A stretch of DNA of 64,000 nt from Platerodrilus igneus (taxonomy: Eukaryota; Arthropoda; Insecta; Coleoptera; Lycidae), in NCBI GenBank assembly GCA_036346225.1, contig JARFIW010001739.1, positions 11,387,001-11,451,000 on the forward strand, written 5' to 3'. A model generated the notes under the pieces. That model saw only the letters and a list, made by a program, of their open reading frames with translations. It ran no database searches and was not told where the DNA came from. Numbering within the stretch: position 1 is the first letter of the stretch; each line of letters opens with the position of its first letter. This document shows, piece by piece, positions 35,501 to 45,759 of this stretch. The translations under genes and the position numbers were made by a program.

Positions 35501-35734
35501 CTTATTAAAATTAATTATGCATGGAATAAAAAAACTTGAGTCCAAAAATGTAATTTAATATAGTTTCTCTCTTTTCGTTTTTATATGGTTACAAATACAA
35601 AATAATAAAATTGAATTCTGGCTTTTCTTATAAATCTGTCTTGACATAACAAGACCTTACTTTTAATAATATTTCAAAACAACATTCCTGATACCCAACG
35701 GGCAGATCTGTGTATTGGTTTACATGTATATCAC
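32558..35734 (+). repeat. 3.2-kb tandem duplication, unit A
   Basis: The unit begins TCTCAATTTAATACTTTACG and ends ...TTTACATGTATATCAC. At 35735 the same beginning follows at once, so units A and B abut with no spacer. Identity with unit B is very high. Differences are mostly shortened homopolymers in unit B, plus a ~31-bp deletion in unit B near 38651. It contains a dead piggyBac transposase (33560-34045). Confidence 0.9.
33560..34045 (+). pseudogene. piggyBac-like transposase fragment (unit A)
   Basis: Reading across at least three frames gives PKSIAEYNKYMSGLEMIDQM, then KALQWNQELGMHIFECILPN and AYFLYTK, then a cysteine-rich tail with KCKLCASKKKRKD, CCLEC and LYLDCFPIYY. This order matches the C-terminal third of piggyBac transposases: the YNKxMGGVDxxD-type block, the WxxxLxxHxxxxxxxNAxxLY block and the C-terminal zinc-binding domain. 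Stop codons and frameshifts interrupt it, and the catalytic N-terminal two-thirds is not visible. An identical decayed copy lies in unit B. Its function is lost. Confidence 0.7.
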
Positions 35735-38700
35735 TCTCAATTTAATACTTTACGTTTTCATTTTTACTTTTTTGAAGTTGTCATGCTACGAGTTAAGCTT
35801 TATTTTTTTGTAAATGTATTTGATTACGGTCTTAAACCTTTTAAGAAGCTTAAAAAATGTTTCGGTTTTGGTTGTTTAGATTTTTAACCTCTCACTTTTT
35901 CTTTTCGGAAAGAGGTAGTGTGACATGTTAAAATCTTGGGGAAAATTTTGGTATATAACTGCGTTATCGCTAAATTAAATTATGCTTATTTGGATTCACA
36001 GTTCGTCTTAAGCTTTAAACAGTTAATATAAATACTAATATGATCGTAATATTCTTTGTTGTTGTGTATTTCGTAGTTAATAATCCGTCTTTTGCTATTG
36101 GTTCTTATTTCTATTGCGTCTCAAGTCAGGTGAATTTGTAACGGTGCATTAGACATTGTTATCTTTGAGCTGTACGTTTTGTTAGGTGTTAGCGCAAGCG
36201 TATGGAAGTAAGGTTTAGGAACTAAAACGATGAACAGAATGTAGCAGGTTTATTTTATTCTATTGTTGATATTTATACACACTGGCGTGGTACAAGAAAA
36301 TAAAGTATTAGAATTGAGCTTTTCCTTTCAAATTAGTTCCTAAATGTAATAAATTTGCTTATTAACTTCGATAGTACAAACAGTGATAGTTATATTAAAA
36401 GTGAGTGCAGAACTAATGTAGTGGTTTCTGAAGCGGGTCTTAAATTGTAGAACAATTTTATCCATGTTATTGTGGTTCGTTCTCAGTAGATCTACTTTAC
36501 TCTTAAATAAATATGCATGAACTTACTTAAATGAAAATCCAACCATACTAGCTACATGCCAGTTGTTAGCAATTGCAGTGTGTGCATTTATTTGAACGTA
36601 TTGTTCTTTTGGTATGTATACGCCTTGTCGCAAATTCAACAAAACATTTGGCTTTTGTAAGCGTATGGTTTTACTTGGATGTACAAGATTTTTCACTCTC
36701 GTTTTAGGATTGATGGCATTAAATATTTACGGAACACAAACCAGAGCTCATCCAGTGTGAAAACGCGCGAAGACAAACAAAAATTAAACCAAAATCTATT
36801 GCCGAATATAACAAGTACATGAGTGGTTTAGAAATGATTGATCAAATGTTATCTAAACGTAACTGCAAAAAAAGCATTGCAATGGAACCAGGAACTAGGA
36901 ATGCACATCTTTGAATGCATTCTACCCAATGCATATTTTTTGTACACAAAAATGCCGACGAAAGTATAACTTTAGATTAAGAGTGATTGATTATCTCTTG
37001 TCTCACAGCGAAAAGATATTATAAATCCGGCATATCATTGTCTACAATCTATAAAGAAAATAAATAAATAAGGAGACGAACGTTTAAAAAGACAAAAATG
37101 CAAATTATGCGCATCAAAGAAAAAACGAAGGGACATAATGTATTGTTGTTTAGAATGCTAGAATCAGCCATGTTTGTACCTCGATTGTTTTCCAATTTAT
37201 TATAGAGAACTAGAATAGTTTTGTTTTTGTTCTTAAGTATTTGTATAGCTATGTTTTTATATATTTTCTTGTACTTACTGATATATATTTGCTTTATATA
37301 CAAACAGCAATGTATTTTAAAAAAACACTTGAAAATATGTTGAAACATACAGTGTGTTGCAATAAAACGTGACGTACCAAAGCTATATTTTTTTAATGTA
37401 CGCACGTAAATATTTCAAGATCAGTAGTTGCCAGACATTGACTTTTCAAATAGATTGCAAAGAATGTAATAAACAATAGGGTCTCATTAAAAAAAGGATT
37501 TATGGTCACTTTTTGAAATACTCTGTATATTTCAACATTTTTTCAAACTGCGCCTCCAAATGATGTGCTTCTACTCAAACTTTTACATTTTTATAATCTA
37601 TTGACTGTTTGTAGGTAAATGTTCCACTCAAAAATGGTAAAACACCCTGTATATTTTAGGCGCACAATTTCTTTGGATTAATAACATTAATGAGCAAACT
37701 ATAAATATAATGAGTACATTTTCTGTTTATAATATAATTATCTTTGTTTTATGGAAATATACTAATTTTATTGAATTTTAATGACATAAAGAATGTAATG
37801 TAGAGACACGTCAAGGACGTGAATTCGCGTTGCGTGTAAATTAGTGGTAATCGGGCAAGTGGCGTTGGTACTACGTCAGATGCGCAAGTGGTAGTCAACG
37901 TTTTAAAAATAGAATTGTTCCGTGTCCTCTTATGGAAATGTGTGGAGGGGTTTCAGTGATGTTTGAGAATATTCTATAGGTCAATCTACCTGTTGTGGAA
38001 AGGGACCATTGTTCTTGCCAAAAGTGAAATAGCGATTGATTTATGAGGGATTTAGTTACTGCAATCGGTCTAGTTTTGTTGTATCGTTATCGTATTGTAG
38101 TGTTCTGTTGAAACATTCTTCGCCTCCACTCGTTGGGTACAAGTGAAGCTTTATCCGTTTTTACTTATTCGCGGCTTAGTTTGGGAATTACCTCAAGGGT
38201 GAGCAATGAGAATGGGCGTGGGGATGGTATAAACTCAACAATAAGCTAACATAAAAAGAAAAAAGGGGAATTGAGCGCCACTGTATCTATATGGATGATA
38301 ACACAAGAAATTCAATACTCCTATGAGAAGATACAGAAACTCATTGGATTTAAGCACCATAAAAAAAACTTACAACTTAATGGACTAACACATCTGGAAA
38401 CCTCTGGAACATACCTACAACCTCTTCAATCTCGATGATCCTGAAAGAAAAAGTACACAACAAATCTCTTATTAAAAAGACACGGTTTGTGCTTTTCAAT
38501 AAAAGAACATACTAATAGTTATGAGTGGATAATCTTGAGATTACCACACCAAAGGTATTTTAATTAAAAATGGATATCTAGAATAAATCAATTGTAACAC
38601 ATCTGTGCTTTTAAATTATTTCAGCATTTGTCTAATTTCATTATTCAAATTAATTATGCATGGAATAAAAAAACTTGAGTCCAAAAATGTAATTTAATAT

Positions 38701-38875
38701 AGTTTCTCTCTTTTCGTTTTTTTTATATGGTTACAAATACAAAATAATAAAATTAATTCTGGTTTTTCTTATAAATCTGTCTTGACATAACAAGACCTTA
38801 CTTTTAATAATATTTCAAAACAAGATTCCTGATACCCAACGGACAGATCTGTGTATTGGTTTACATGTATATCAC
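35735..38875 (+). repeat. 3.2-kb tandem duplication, unit B
   Basis: Head-to-tail repeat of 32558-35734, ending at TATATCAC before unrelated sequence (ATTAATTTAG...). Unit B has shorter homopolymer runs at several places, for example at about 35881, 35895 and 37011, and scattered substitutions near its right end. Confidence 0.9.
36733..37218 (+). pseudogene. piggyBac-like transposase fragment (unit B)
   Basis: Copy of the fragment at 33560-34045 with the same stops and frameshifts, so the gene was already dead when the tandem duplication arose. The same YNKYMSGLEMIDQM block and cysteine-rich tail are visible. Confidence 0.7.
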
Positions 38876-39319
38876 ATTAATTTAGTTCATATTCTTTATA
38901 GAAAACTTAAATCACATGTAGCTAATTTGAGTAAATAAAATTTCAAACTTATTCAGATATAGAAATGATTAATGATCTTATTAAAGATTAGACATCTGTA
39001 ATGAACTTTTTTAAAAACAGGAAGTGGACTTTAGAATCACAATACTTTAAACACATGTATATTCCACGTGTCTTACTAAATTACCTTAGTAGTACTTCCT
39101 AAACAATCATATTTCACGTTATTATTCGTTCTCAAAATTTAGCATGATTAGGCAACCTTCTATTAAAATTTTATGTGAACACTTTTAAAAGTCTGACAAA
39201 CATAGGAACTGAAAGTTTTAATACCTGTGCTTAATGAAGAAGTTACCTCTTGCTATCGAACTGCGATGCACATGTTCCGAAACCTAGAAAACCTAGAACA
39301 AACTTAATTAGACCAATAG
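38876..39319. other. Region without recognisable gene
   Basis: AT-rich sequence between the tandem units and the Penelope-like element; nothing could be named. Confidence 0.45.
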
Positions 39320-39790
39320 CATAACACAGGAACACGTACGTGCGCGCACACGCACACACACACACATACGTTCACACATACCCACACACATCTATGCGCA
39401 TTCAACACACCCACACTCTATCAAGACAGGTTTAGAATACAATTGTCAAAATTATAAAAGAATTATCGTTGAAGGTTATTTACAGTATACATGTTCACAA
39501 GGCAAATAGTTTATAGTTTACAGTTTTAAATGTTTTATTGTTCAATTTTAAAATTTAATGTATACTTTAAGTTTTATATAGTTCAATGGTATTGATGTGC
39601 ATTCAACCTCAATTTAGTAAGTACTTATTGTATATTGCTTGATGCCCATAATGACGTTTTTGTAGTTTCTTTGATAAAGGTTTGAAATAAACCGAAAGCT
39701 AAGAATATAATAAAGAGTACGCTTAAATAACCAGCTGACCTACAACCTGCTAATATCATTCAAATATATATATATATATATATATATATA
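39320..39790 (+). repeat. Penelope-like element, 5' terminal repeat (pLTR)
   Basis: A CA-rich tract (39341-39415), an AT-rich middle, a conserved block (CAACCTCAATTTAGTAAGTA near 39605 and GAAATAAACCGAAAG near 39683) and a terminal TA run occur in the same order at 41455-41951. The copies are diverged but share spacing (about 330 bp from the CA tract to the GAAA motif). Penelope-like elements are known for such direct terminal repeats, often from tandem insertion. Confidence 0.6.
39670..39700 (+). ncRNA. Hammerhead-like ribozyme motif in 5' pLTR (candidate)
   Basis: TTTGATAAAGGTTTGAAATAAACCGAAAG shows a TGATRA-like box, a stem GGTTT/AAACC and then GAAAG (given here in parts: TTTGATAA, AGGTTTGAAATAAACC, GAAAG). 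This arrangement matches the core around helix II of hammerhead ribozymes, which are documented in Penelope-like elements. The box is not the perfect CTGATGA, so activity is doubtful. The 3' copy keeps the stem with a compensating base change. Confidence 0.4.
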
Positions 39791-39796
39791 CCTAGT

Positions 39797-41425
39797 TAAG
39801 GACATTTCTACTTACAAAAGATTGATTCAGATCCTACATCAAAATTCAAAGACAAACCATAAAATTAATAAAAACCGAAAAGATAACAAATTCATTACAG
39901 AAAGTGGATCAAAAATATTAAACATTTATAGTAGTACTGCACCAAAATTATATGGAATTCCAAAAATTCATAAGAATAATACACCATTAAGACCAATTGT
40001 AGCCTCTATAAACAAAACAACCGAAAAATTATCAAAATTTATAGCAGAAATTTTAAAAAAATCAACAACTAATAATAATTATGTTTCAGATTCTTTTGAT
40101 TTTACCAAATTCATAAATAATAATAATTTTCATCTCCCAAACAACTATGTTTTAATAAGCTTGGATGTAGTGTCACTATTTACTAATATTCCAAAACAAT
40201 TAGTACTAGACAACATCAAAAACATTTGGAATAATATAAAAACGTATGTAATATTCCAAAACAATTATTTTTAGATATAATAGAATTCATATTTGATAGT
40301 AGTTATTTCAGCTTCAAAAATGAATATTATATTCAAACTTTTGGTTGCCCTATGGGATCCAATTTAAGTCCAATAATTGCACAAATTGTAATGGATAGTC
40401 TTTTAGATGAAGTAATAAAGAAACTTCCTTTTCAACTACCCTTCATAAAAAATTTGCTGATGACATAATTACATCTGTACCACCGAATAAAATTACGGAA
40501 ACAACACTTAGTACTTTTAACAGTTATCACGAAAAATTCAGTTTACGTAGAAGTAGAAAATAAAACGCAGTACCATTTTTAGATACGTTAGTTATTAGAA
40601 ATTTAAATAATATTATTTTATTAGATTGGTATCAAAAACCAACTAACTCTGGTAAGTACTTAAATTACTTCTCATATCACCCTTACAAAATAAAAATAAA
40701 TTTTATTTTAACGCTAAAAAACAGAATTAAAACAATAAGTCACCATACATTTTATCAAAAATTTAAACAAACTTTTTAATATCCTAATAAAAAACAACTA
40801 TCCTCTACAATTAATAAAACGTCTTTTGTATAACCACAATGCAGAAATTATGGATAATAATACACAAAACAACACAAATAATAATAATAAACAAATAGAC
40901 ACTACAGTTACATTCAAATCTCTTCCATACATTGAACACCTTACACCAAAACTAACTAACGTATTTAATAAATTAAACATAAAAATAACTTCTAAAAATA
41001 CTTTAACCTTAAATTACCTTTTCTCTAAAATTAAAGACAAAACTCCGATTTTAAATAAAAGAAATATCATATATAAGATCAATTGTCTGGATTGCAATGA
41101 ATGTTACGTAGGGCAAAGCAAACAAACATTTAAACAACGAATAACCCAACAAAAGAGCAATATACGTATAAAAATCAATGCTTGTGCCCTATGTGTACAC
41201 GTAAATACTAAAAAACATAAAATAGATTTTAACAATCCAATTATATTACAGATGGAAGACAAAAAATCAAAAAGAGAGTTTCTAGAAATGTGCCACATCT
41301 ACCAACAAAAAAATACTATGAACAAAAGAACAGATGTTAATGACTTAAATTGTATCTACACGTATCTTCTAAATATCAAAAATAAAAACAACCATACAAC
41401 AACAAATTTATCAATGGATCTATAA
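39797..41425 (+). pseudogene. Penelope-like reverse transcriptase with GIY-YIG endonuclease
   Basis: In order, across several frames: YGIPKIHKNNTPLRPIV, LISLDVVSLFTNIPK, FGCPMGSNLSPIIAQIVMD and the FADD box at about 40453-40464 (RT palm), then GIY-YIG-type residues NIIYKINCLDCNECYVGQS, ALCVHV and REFLEMCHIYQ in the last frame (40826-41425). This RT-then-GIY-YIG order defines Penelope-like elements; the CxxC inside the endonuclease fits the Penelope clade. There is no ATG at the left end and the usual N-terminal region is missing, so it is 5'-truncated. Frameshifts occur near 40260, 40445, 40560 and 40780. Composition is very A-rich. It lies between direct terminal repeats. Confidence 0.85.
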
Positions 41426-41454
41426 GATAAATTTCTCTTAAATATATTACAAAC

Positions 41455-41917
41455 AAAAAAAAACCACAGAAACACACACTACACACACATACACACATAC
41501 AGACTCATACATACACTCACAGTGTTACACGCAGGTACATACATAGTTATAATAAACATTTTTTAAGGTTGCTTTTTAATAACAATTTCTATCAAAATTT
41601 TGACTTTTATTTATTATCAATATCTTATATACATAATATTTTTACCTCTTGTTGTAATTTGGCGTTGTTATATAGATTTAAAAAAAAAAAATTTATAACA
41701 AAATAACTTTTATGTTAATTGCCAATTTTATTATATAACCTCACCTTAGTAAGTATAAAATATGATTTACTGTTTATTCATCAATTTTGTAATTGTAGTA
41801 CCTTTGAAAAAAGATTAAAATAAATCCGAAAGATCAGGTTTATAAAAAAGAGTTTTCCTAAATAATCCAGCCGACCTAAAACCCACAATTGTTTTGAAAA
41901 ACAAAGAAAAAAAAAAG

Positions 41918-41951
<34 letters not shown>
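41455..41951 (+). repeat. Penelope-like element, 3' terminal repeat (pLTR)
   Basis: Direct repeat of 39320-39790: a CA-rich tract (41465-41530), AACCTCACCTTAGTAAGTA near 41735, AAATAAATCCGAAAG near 41818, CCAGCCGACCTAAAACC near 41868, and a TA run at 41921-41951. It follows the endonuclease frame directly and so is the 3' end of this element. Confidence 0.6.
41803..41833 (+). ncRNA. Hammerhead-like ribozyme motif in 3' pLTR (candidate)
   Basis: The equivalent of 39670-39700 reads TTTGAAAA, AGATTAAAATAAATCC, GAAAG. The stem is GATT/AATC here versus GGTTT/AAACC in the 5' copy, with a T-A pair replaced by A-T. The first box is further degenerated, so activity is unlikely in this copy. Confidence 0.35.
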
Positions 41952-41952
<1 letters not shown>

Positions 41953-42479
41953 CCATGGTTATTTTATGCGCTAAGGAATTAAAGATATTTTGTTTTAGTA
42001 TAAAATTATTTAAATATTGTGGTCTCACCGTTAACAATCACCGACCTGTCTAACCATTTTTAAGAGGAAGGGTGGACTATTGCCTTGCCGGAGCTACAGG
42101 AATGACAGCTCTTCTGGGCCCCCAAGACGACCACCTCTCCTGCCCCTACCATGATATATTTATTCTCAGGCTCCACTTGTCATGAGCCCCATCTTTATAA
42201 GTTGCAGCTTCGGTTACATGTTAAACTACAATGGCCGGCTTGGCTTTCCGTACCGTCCACGTAAAGAACAGCTTATACGTTTTGCGCGTCACCTCGTGAC
42301 ACTATTTACGCAAGCTCTATCTAAATTTTAACAATTGAAAGGATATAATCCGCCTATGGATTAGGCAACACAAATGACTTGTTCCTTTATAAATACGTTT
42401 TCAGAGTGTATATTGTTATTAAACATTTCTTGGTAATGCATTTAAGCTAATTAAATGGTAATAATTTCCTGTTCCATTG
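41952..42479. other. Region with a GC-richer block, possibly LINE 3' UTR
   Basis: No gene is seen. A GC-richer block at about 42060-42260 stands out. It lies just downstream, on the minus strand, of the decayed LINE RT at 42480-43560 and could be that element's 3' untranslated region. That link is an inference from position. Confidence 0.35.
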
Positions 42480-43560
42480 TGGAATTGTTTCTTTCAGATA
42501 TTCCTATATCGAATACAAAAATCAAATATCACAGATCTACAATGCATAGATGTGATTTCTTCAAAACCAGTGCCACAGAATATATATTCGTTACACTGTA
42601 AAAGCAATGGTTGTATGATTGGGTTGAGAAATTTTCTGGTCGTTGGTTTTGTAAGAGGGTGCCTAGAGTCTGAGACATAGCAGATAATGGAAATGATGAT
42701 TTGATTCATCATTAGTTTTCAGTGGCCAAATTTAGTTGGATAGATCTGGGAAGTAAGTCGTAGATTTTATATAGGATAATTTTGGTCGTAGAGTGGAGCT
42801 TTTCAGAATGGGTGTGAGATGTCAAACGAATTTAGAAATGTAGTCATAGATATTTGACGAAGTGGGAAATATTGATTAAGGTGTCTAGGAAACGAACAGT
42901 TGGAATTCGTAGAGAGTTTATGAAGACTTTTAGGAGTACCGTTTTGTTTTGTCAGGGGATATTGGTTTATTGGTTGTTTGTTTGGGATGGACCAGGATTC
43001 AATCTTTCTAATGAGGTGAATGCTGTTATTTCTAGGGATGTTCTGGAGTTTTCATGGATTAAGAACGTATGGTCATCGGCGTAGACAAAGATGGTTGTGT
43101 TGAATTTATCGAGTTATATAGAAAGGTTTATTGCTATGTTCCAAAGCGTGGGGAAAAAGAAGGATAATGTTAAATATTGAACAGAAAAGTGGCTTGATGG
43201 AGTTTAACTAGGATGTTTGATCACCGTAGTGGATCAATAGCAGACCGAAAATCTGTTATGCAGGGAAGATTTGACAGAGGAGATAAGGGAATTGATCGTC
43301 AGTTCTGCGTTGTATCCTTACCTGAATCTGTGTTGGTGTGGTGCTAGTAAGGTGTCTTTGCTTACATGATTGTTAATTATTAGCAGGATTATACTTTCAA
43401 GGAGATTTTAAGGAGTCAGGTAGAGTTCAGGTTAATAGACATTTTTTTAAAAATAATGTATAGATATGAGATCTTAGAACCGCTCAGGATTTCTGAAAGG
43501 TAGAATTTGTGATTTAATCGGTCTGTGGTTTGGCAAAATTATATATAAGCAATTATCGCG
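42480..43560 (-). pseudogene. Decayed LINE reverse transcriptase
   Basis: On the minus strand, reading across frames, one finds NHRPIKSQILPFRNPERF (compare YRPIsLLp..skvfE), APHQHRFR followed by GYNAELTINSLI (compare QxGFRxxxST), then FVYADDHT at about 43064-43087 (the RT active-site YADD box), and downstream FCIRYRNI-type sequence. The order and spacing fit a jockey/I-type non-LTR retrotransposon polymerase. There are many stops and frameshifts, so it is a fossil. An endonuclease fragment of the same type and strand lies at 58099-58900, on the other side of a nested LTR/BEL insertion. Confidence 0.6.
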
Positions 43561-44841
43561 CGCATAAATTCGTACTACAATTTCCTAATATGGCCGGTTT
43601 TGAAGTTGATAACGCTCCCAAAGACAAACCGACCAATCGTAGTAGAGAAATCAAAATTCAATTGGAAAACACTCGCCCGTCTGTAAGTACGCGCTCGCTG
43701 TGCGTTAACATATAGAATCGCATATCTCTGCAGCGCAAGTGCCGATTAATTTGAAAATTGTGGTAAGTTTTTTGTGAGTTTGTCTTGCATGTATTTAACT
43801 TTGTTTAACTAGCCACCAGCCGCTTAAGTCAAAATTTTACTTCCATACCCGCAGGCAATTCAACTCTCATTTTATTTAAATTATACGCTATACTTTATAC
43901 AGTCCACACCCCTTTGCCACACCAGTCTGTGTACTTTATCAGTTTTAAGTAATGCTACGAAGGAGTAAAAGATTCTTATATCTAGGTCGGTATCCGGTTC
44001 TGTATTGGGCGTGATTGTGGAGCTTTTGATACTTAATTCTGGTTGATAAGTTGGGAAATCTAGAGAATGTCATGGTATTTCAGAGCCTGTAACGCGCCGA
44101 AAAGGCCTTCTTATAGTTATATTTTAATGTTAGTATATTATAGTAAGTTGATGTTGTTACAGTATCGCATCGTTCTGGTATTCAATTTTTAAGAGCGTAT
44201 TAATGTCGTTAGGTTGAAGTAGTATAACGAATATTAGTGCACATAGATTGTGAATAAAGGTTGACGAAAGTCAGGTGGCCACTAGAGTGGTGTCGGGTAC
44301 AAGGGAAGTCAAGCCGGCGTTAGCTATGTAAGTAAGAGTTGCACTACTTGTAAAACGTCGCGAGCGGTTGTGTGTTGCACGAGTGTTTTGTTGAGGGTGA
44401 TAATTGTGCAACATTATAAAAAGTTACTGTAAGCGCACGTGGTGTGCGATGCTAGTATTTGTTTAATCAATTTAAGTTTAGTGAGTTTTTGAAAGTAGTA
44501 CATCATGTTTAATAGTGGAGGTAGTGAAAGCTTGTGTTCCTGACTTTCTGTAAGTACTTTCTTATTACAATTTAATCATTTCCTGTTGCATAAATTAAGC
44601 GGAAGCGATGTAGGCTGTTATTTGAACGTTTATGTTACGAATTTCCGTTGCTTTTAATATAATAGTTATCGATCGTGTAACCGTTATTACGATTTATTCT
44701 TTTTACTCACTACTCGTAACGAGAAATAAGAGTATCGTTGTCGAGTAGAGTGAGGAGTTTATTTTCTATGGAGAGGATGTGATCGGTAATTGGAGAAGCA
44801 AGAATTTGTGGGAGAGGTGATATAATCAGTCTTCTGTACGT
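43561..44841. other. Unassigned region beside the R1 LTR
   Basis: About 1.3 kb with higher GC than its surroundings. Frames at 43530-43715 (+) and 44710-44895 (-) have no recognisable family; part of the latter lies in the R1 LTR. If the flanking LINE pieces belong together, this stretch contains part of the endonuclease-RT linker and probably one more insertion. Confidence 0.35.
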
Positions 44842-45209
44842 TGCTAGGTACCTAGACGTAGCTGGAAGAAAAGTAAGTACCAGACTAACTACCAACCGCG
44901 AAGAGTGGGGAGATTCGCCTACATATCAAAAGGAAACAAATAAAAAACACATCATCTACGATTACCTATTAACACATAAAAATAAATGAAGGATTCTGTA
45001 CAAATAAGCAAAAAGAAAATAAATTAAGTGTTATTACTTCACAGCAAACAATTATATTGTACGGACAATTTAGGTCGTTAGATTCGAAGTGCGCGTCTCG
45101 TATTTCACACAAAATAAAATTCATCAGTAGTAAATAAACCTGTGAGAGCTTTTGTCAAGCGTTTTTAAAATTTCAACTAATACTTTTTGTAAAATAACTA
45201 ATTAGTAGG
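44842..45209 (-). mobile_element. LTR of family R1, copy c, distal part (split by BEL)
   Basis: Reverse complement of the last ~370 bp of the R1 LTR (compare 48216-48596). It ends at 44842 with TAGCA on the minus strand, followed by ACGT. The sequence runs up to GTAGG at 45205-45209, the target duplicated by the BEL element, and continues at 57116. Confidence 0.75.
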
Positions 45210-45579
45210 TGTTGGGGATTATAAAATTTTAAGATTTGAAGTTACTTTGCGTTTGTGCCAAGAACTACTTTTGTGGCGGAAGACGCTTATGTTTTTATTT
45301 GGGTGCTTCGTTTTCATTGATTCGCGTTTAAGATGTCTGAGGGGTTAGCTCGTAACAGCTAATACCCAATTATTCTAATGCATTTACATAATTTTCAATC
45401 ATATTCAGTTACAATAAATGTATTCCACGTTCAAGCATTCTTTACAATTTCTATCTTAGCAAGAAACACGTTTTCAGTTTTATTGTTAAGTTGGTCCTAA
45501 GAGTTAATACTACAACGAAATACACGTACAGCAGAATCACTAGCGAAGATGTACAATTATTACAAAGATATCCCAAACA
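45210..45579 (+). repeat. BEL element 1, 5' LTR
   Basis: Begins TGTTGGGGATT and ends ATATCCCAAACA, an inverted pair of ends. Nearly identical to 56742-57110. Contains AATAAA at about 45412. It is preceded by the target duplication GTAGG. Confidence 0.9.
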
Positions 45580-45581
45580 TA

Positions 45582-45599
45582 TGGTCCTTCGAGCCGGAT
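45582..45599 (+). other. BEL element 1, primer-binding site (tRNA-Tyr type)
   Basis: TGGTCCTTCGAGCCGGAT lies two bases after the 5' LTR. Its complement is the 3' end of eukaryotic tRNA-Tyr (..CCGGCTCGAAGGACCA), so reverse transcription would be primed by tRNA-Tyr. Confidence 0.8.
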
Positions 45600-45759
45600 C
45601 CAGGCCTATTTGGACAGCTTCATTATAAATAAAACTACTCGCATTCTAAAACTGTACGTATATTCAACGCCTGCAGGCACAAATTCAAAGTCTACGCAGC
45701 TAATGAGGGTTGCACACTTCAAATAAACAACTTGTTTACGACGAAATTTCAGGTATAAT

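Noticed and set aside
43530..43715. Short frame with a MAGFEVDNAPKDKP start, possible first exon
   Set aside because: No family recognised and no supporting downstream exon or clear splice context; left unassigned.
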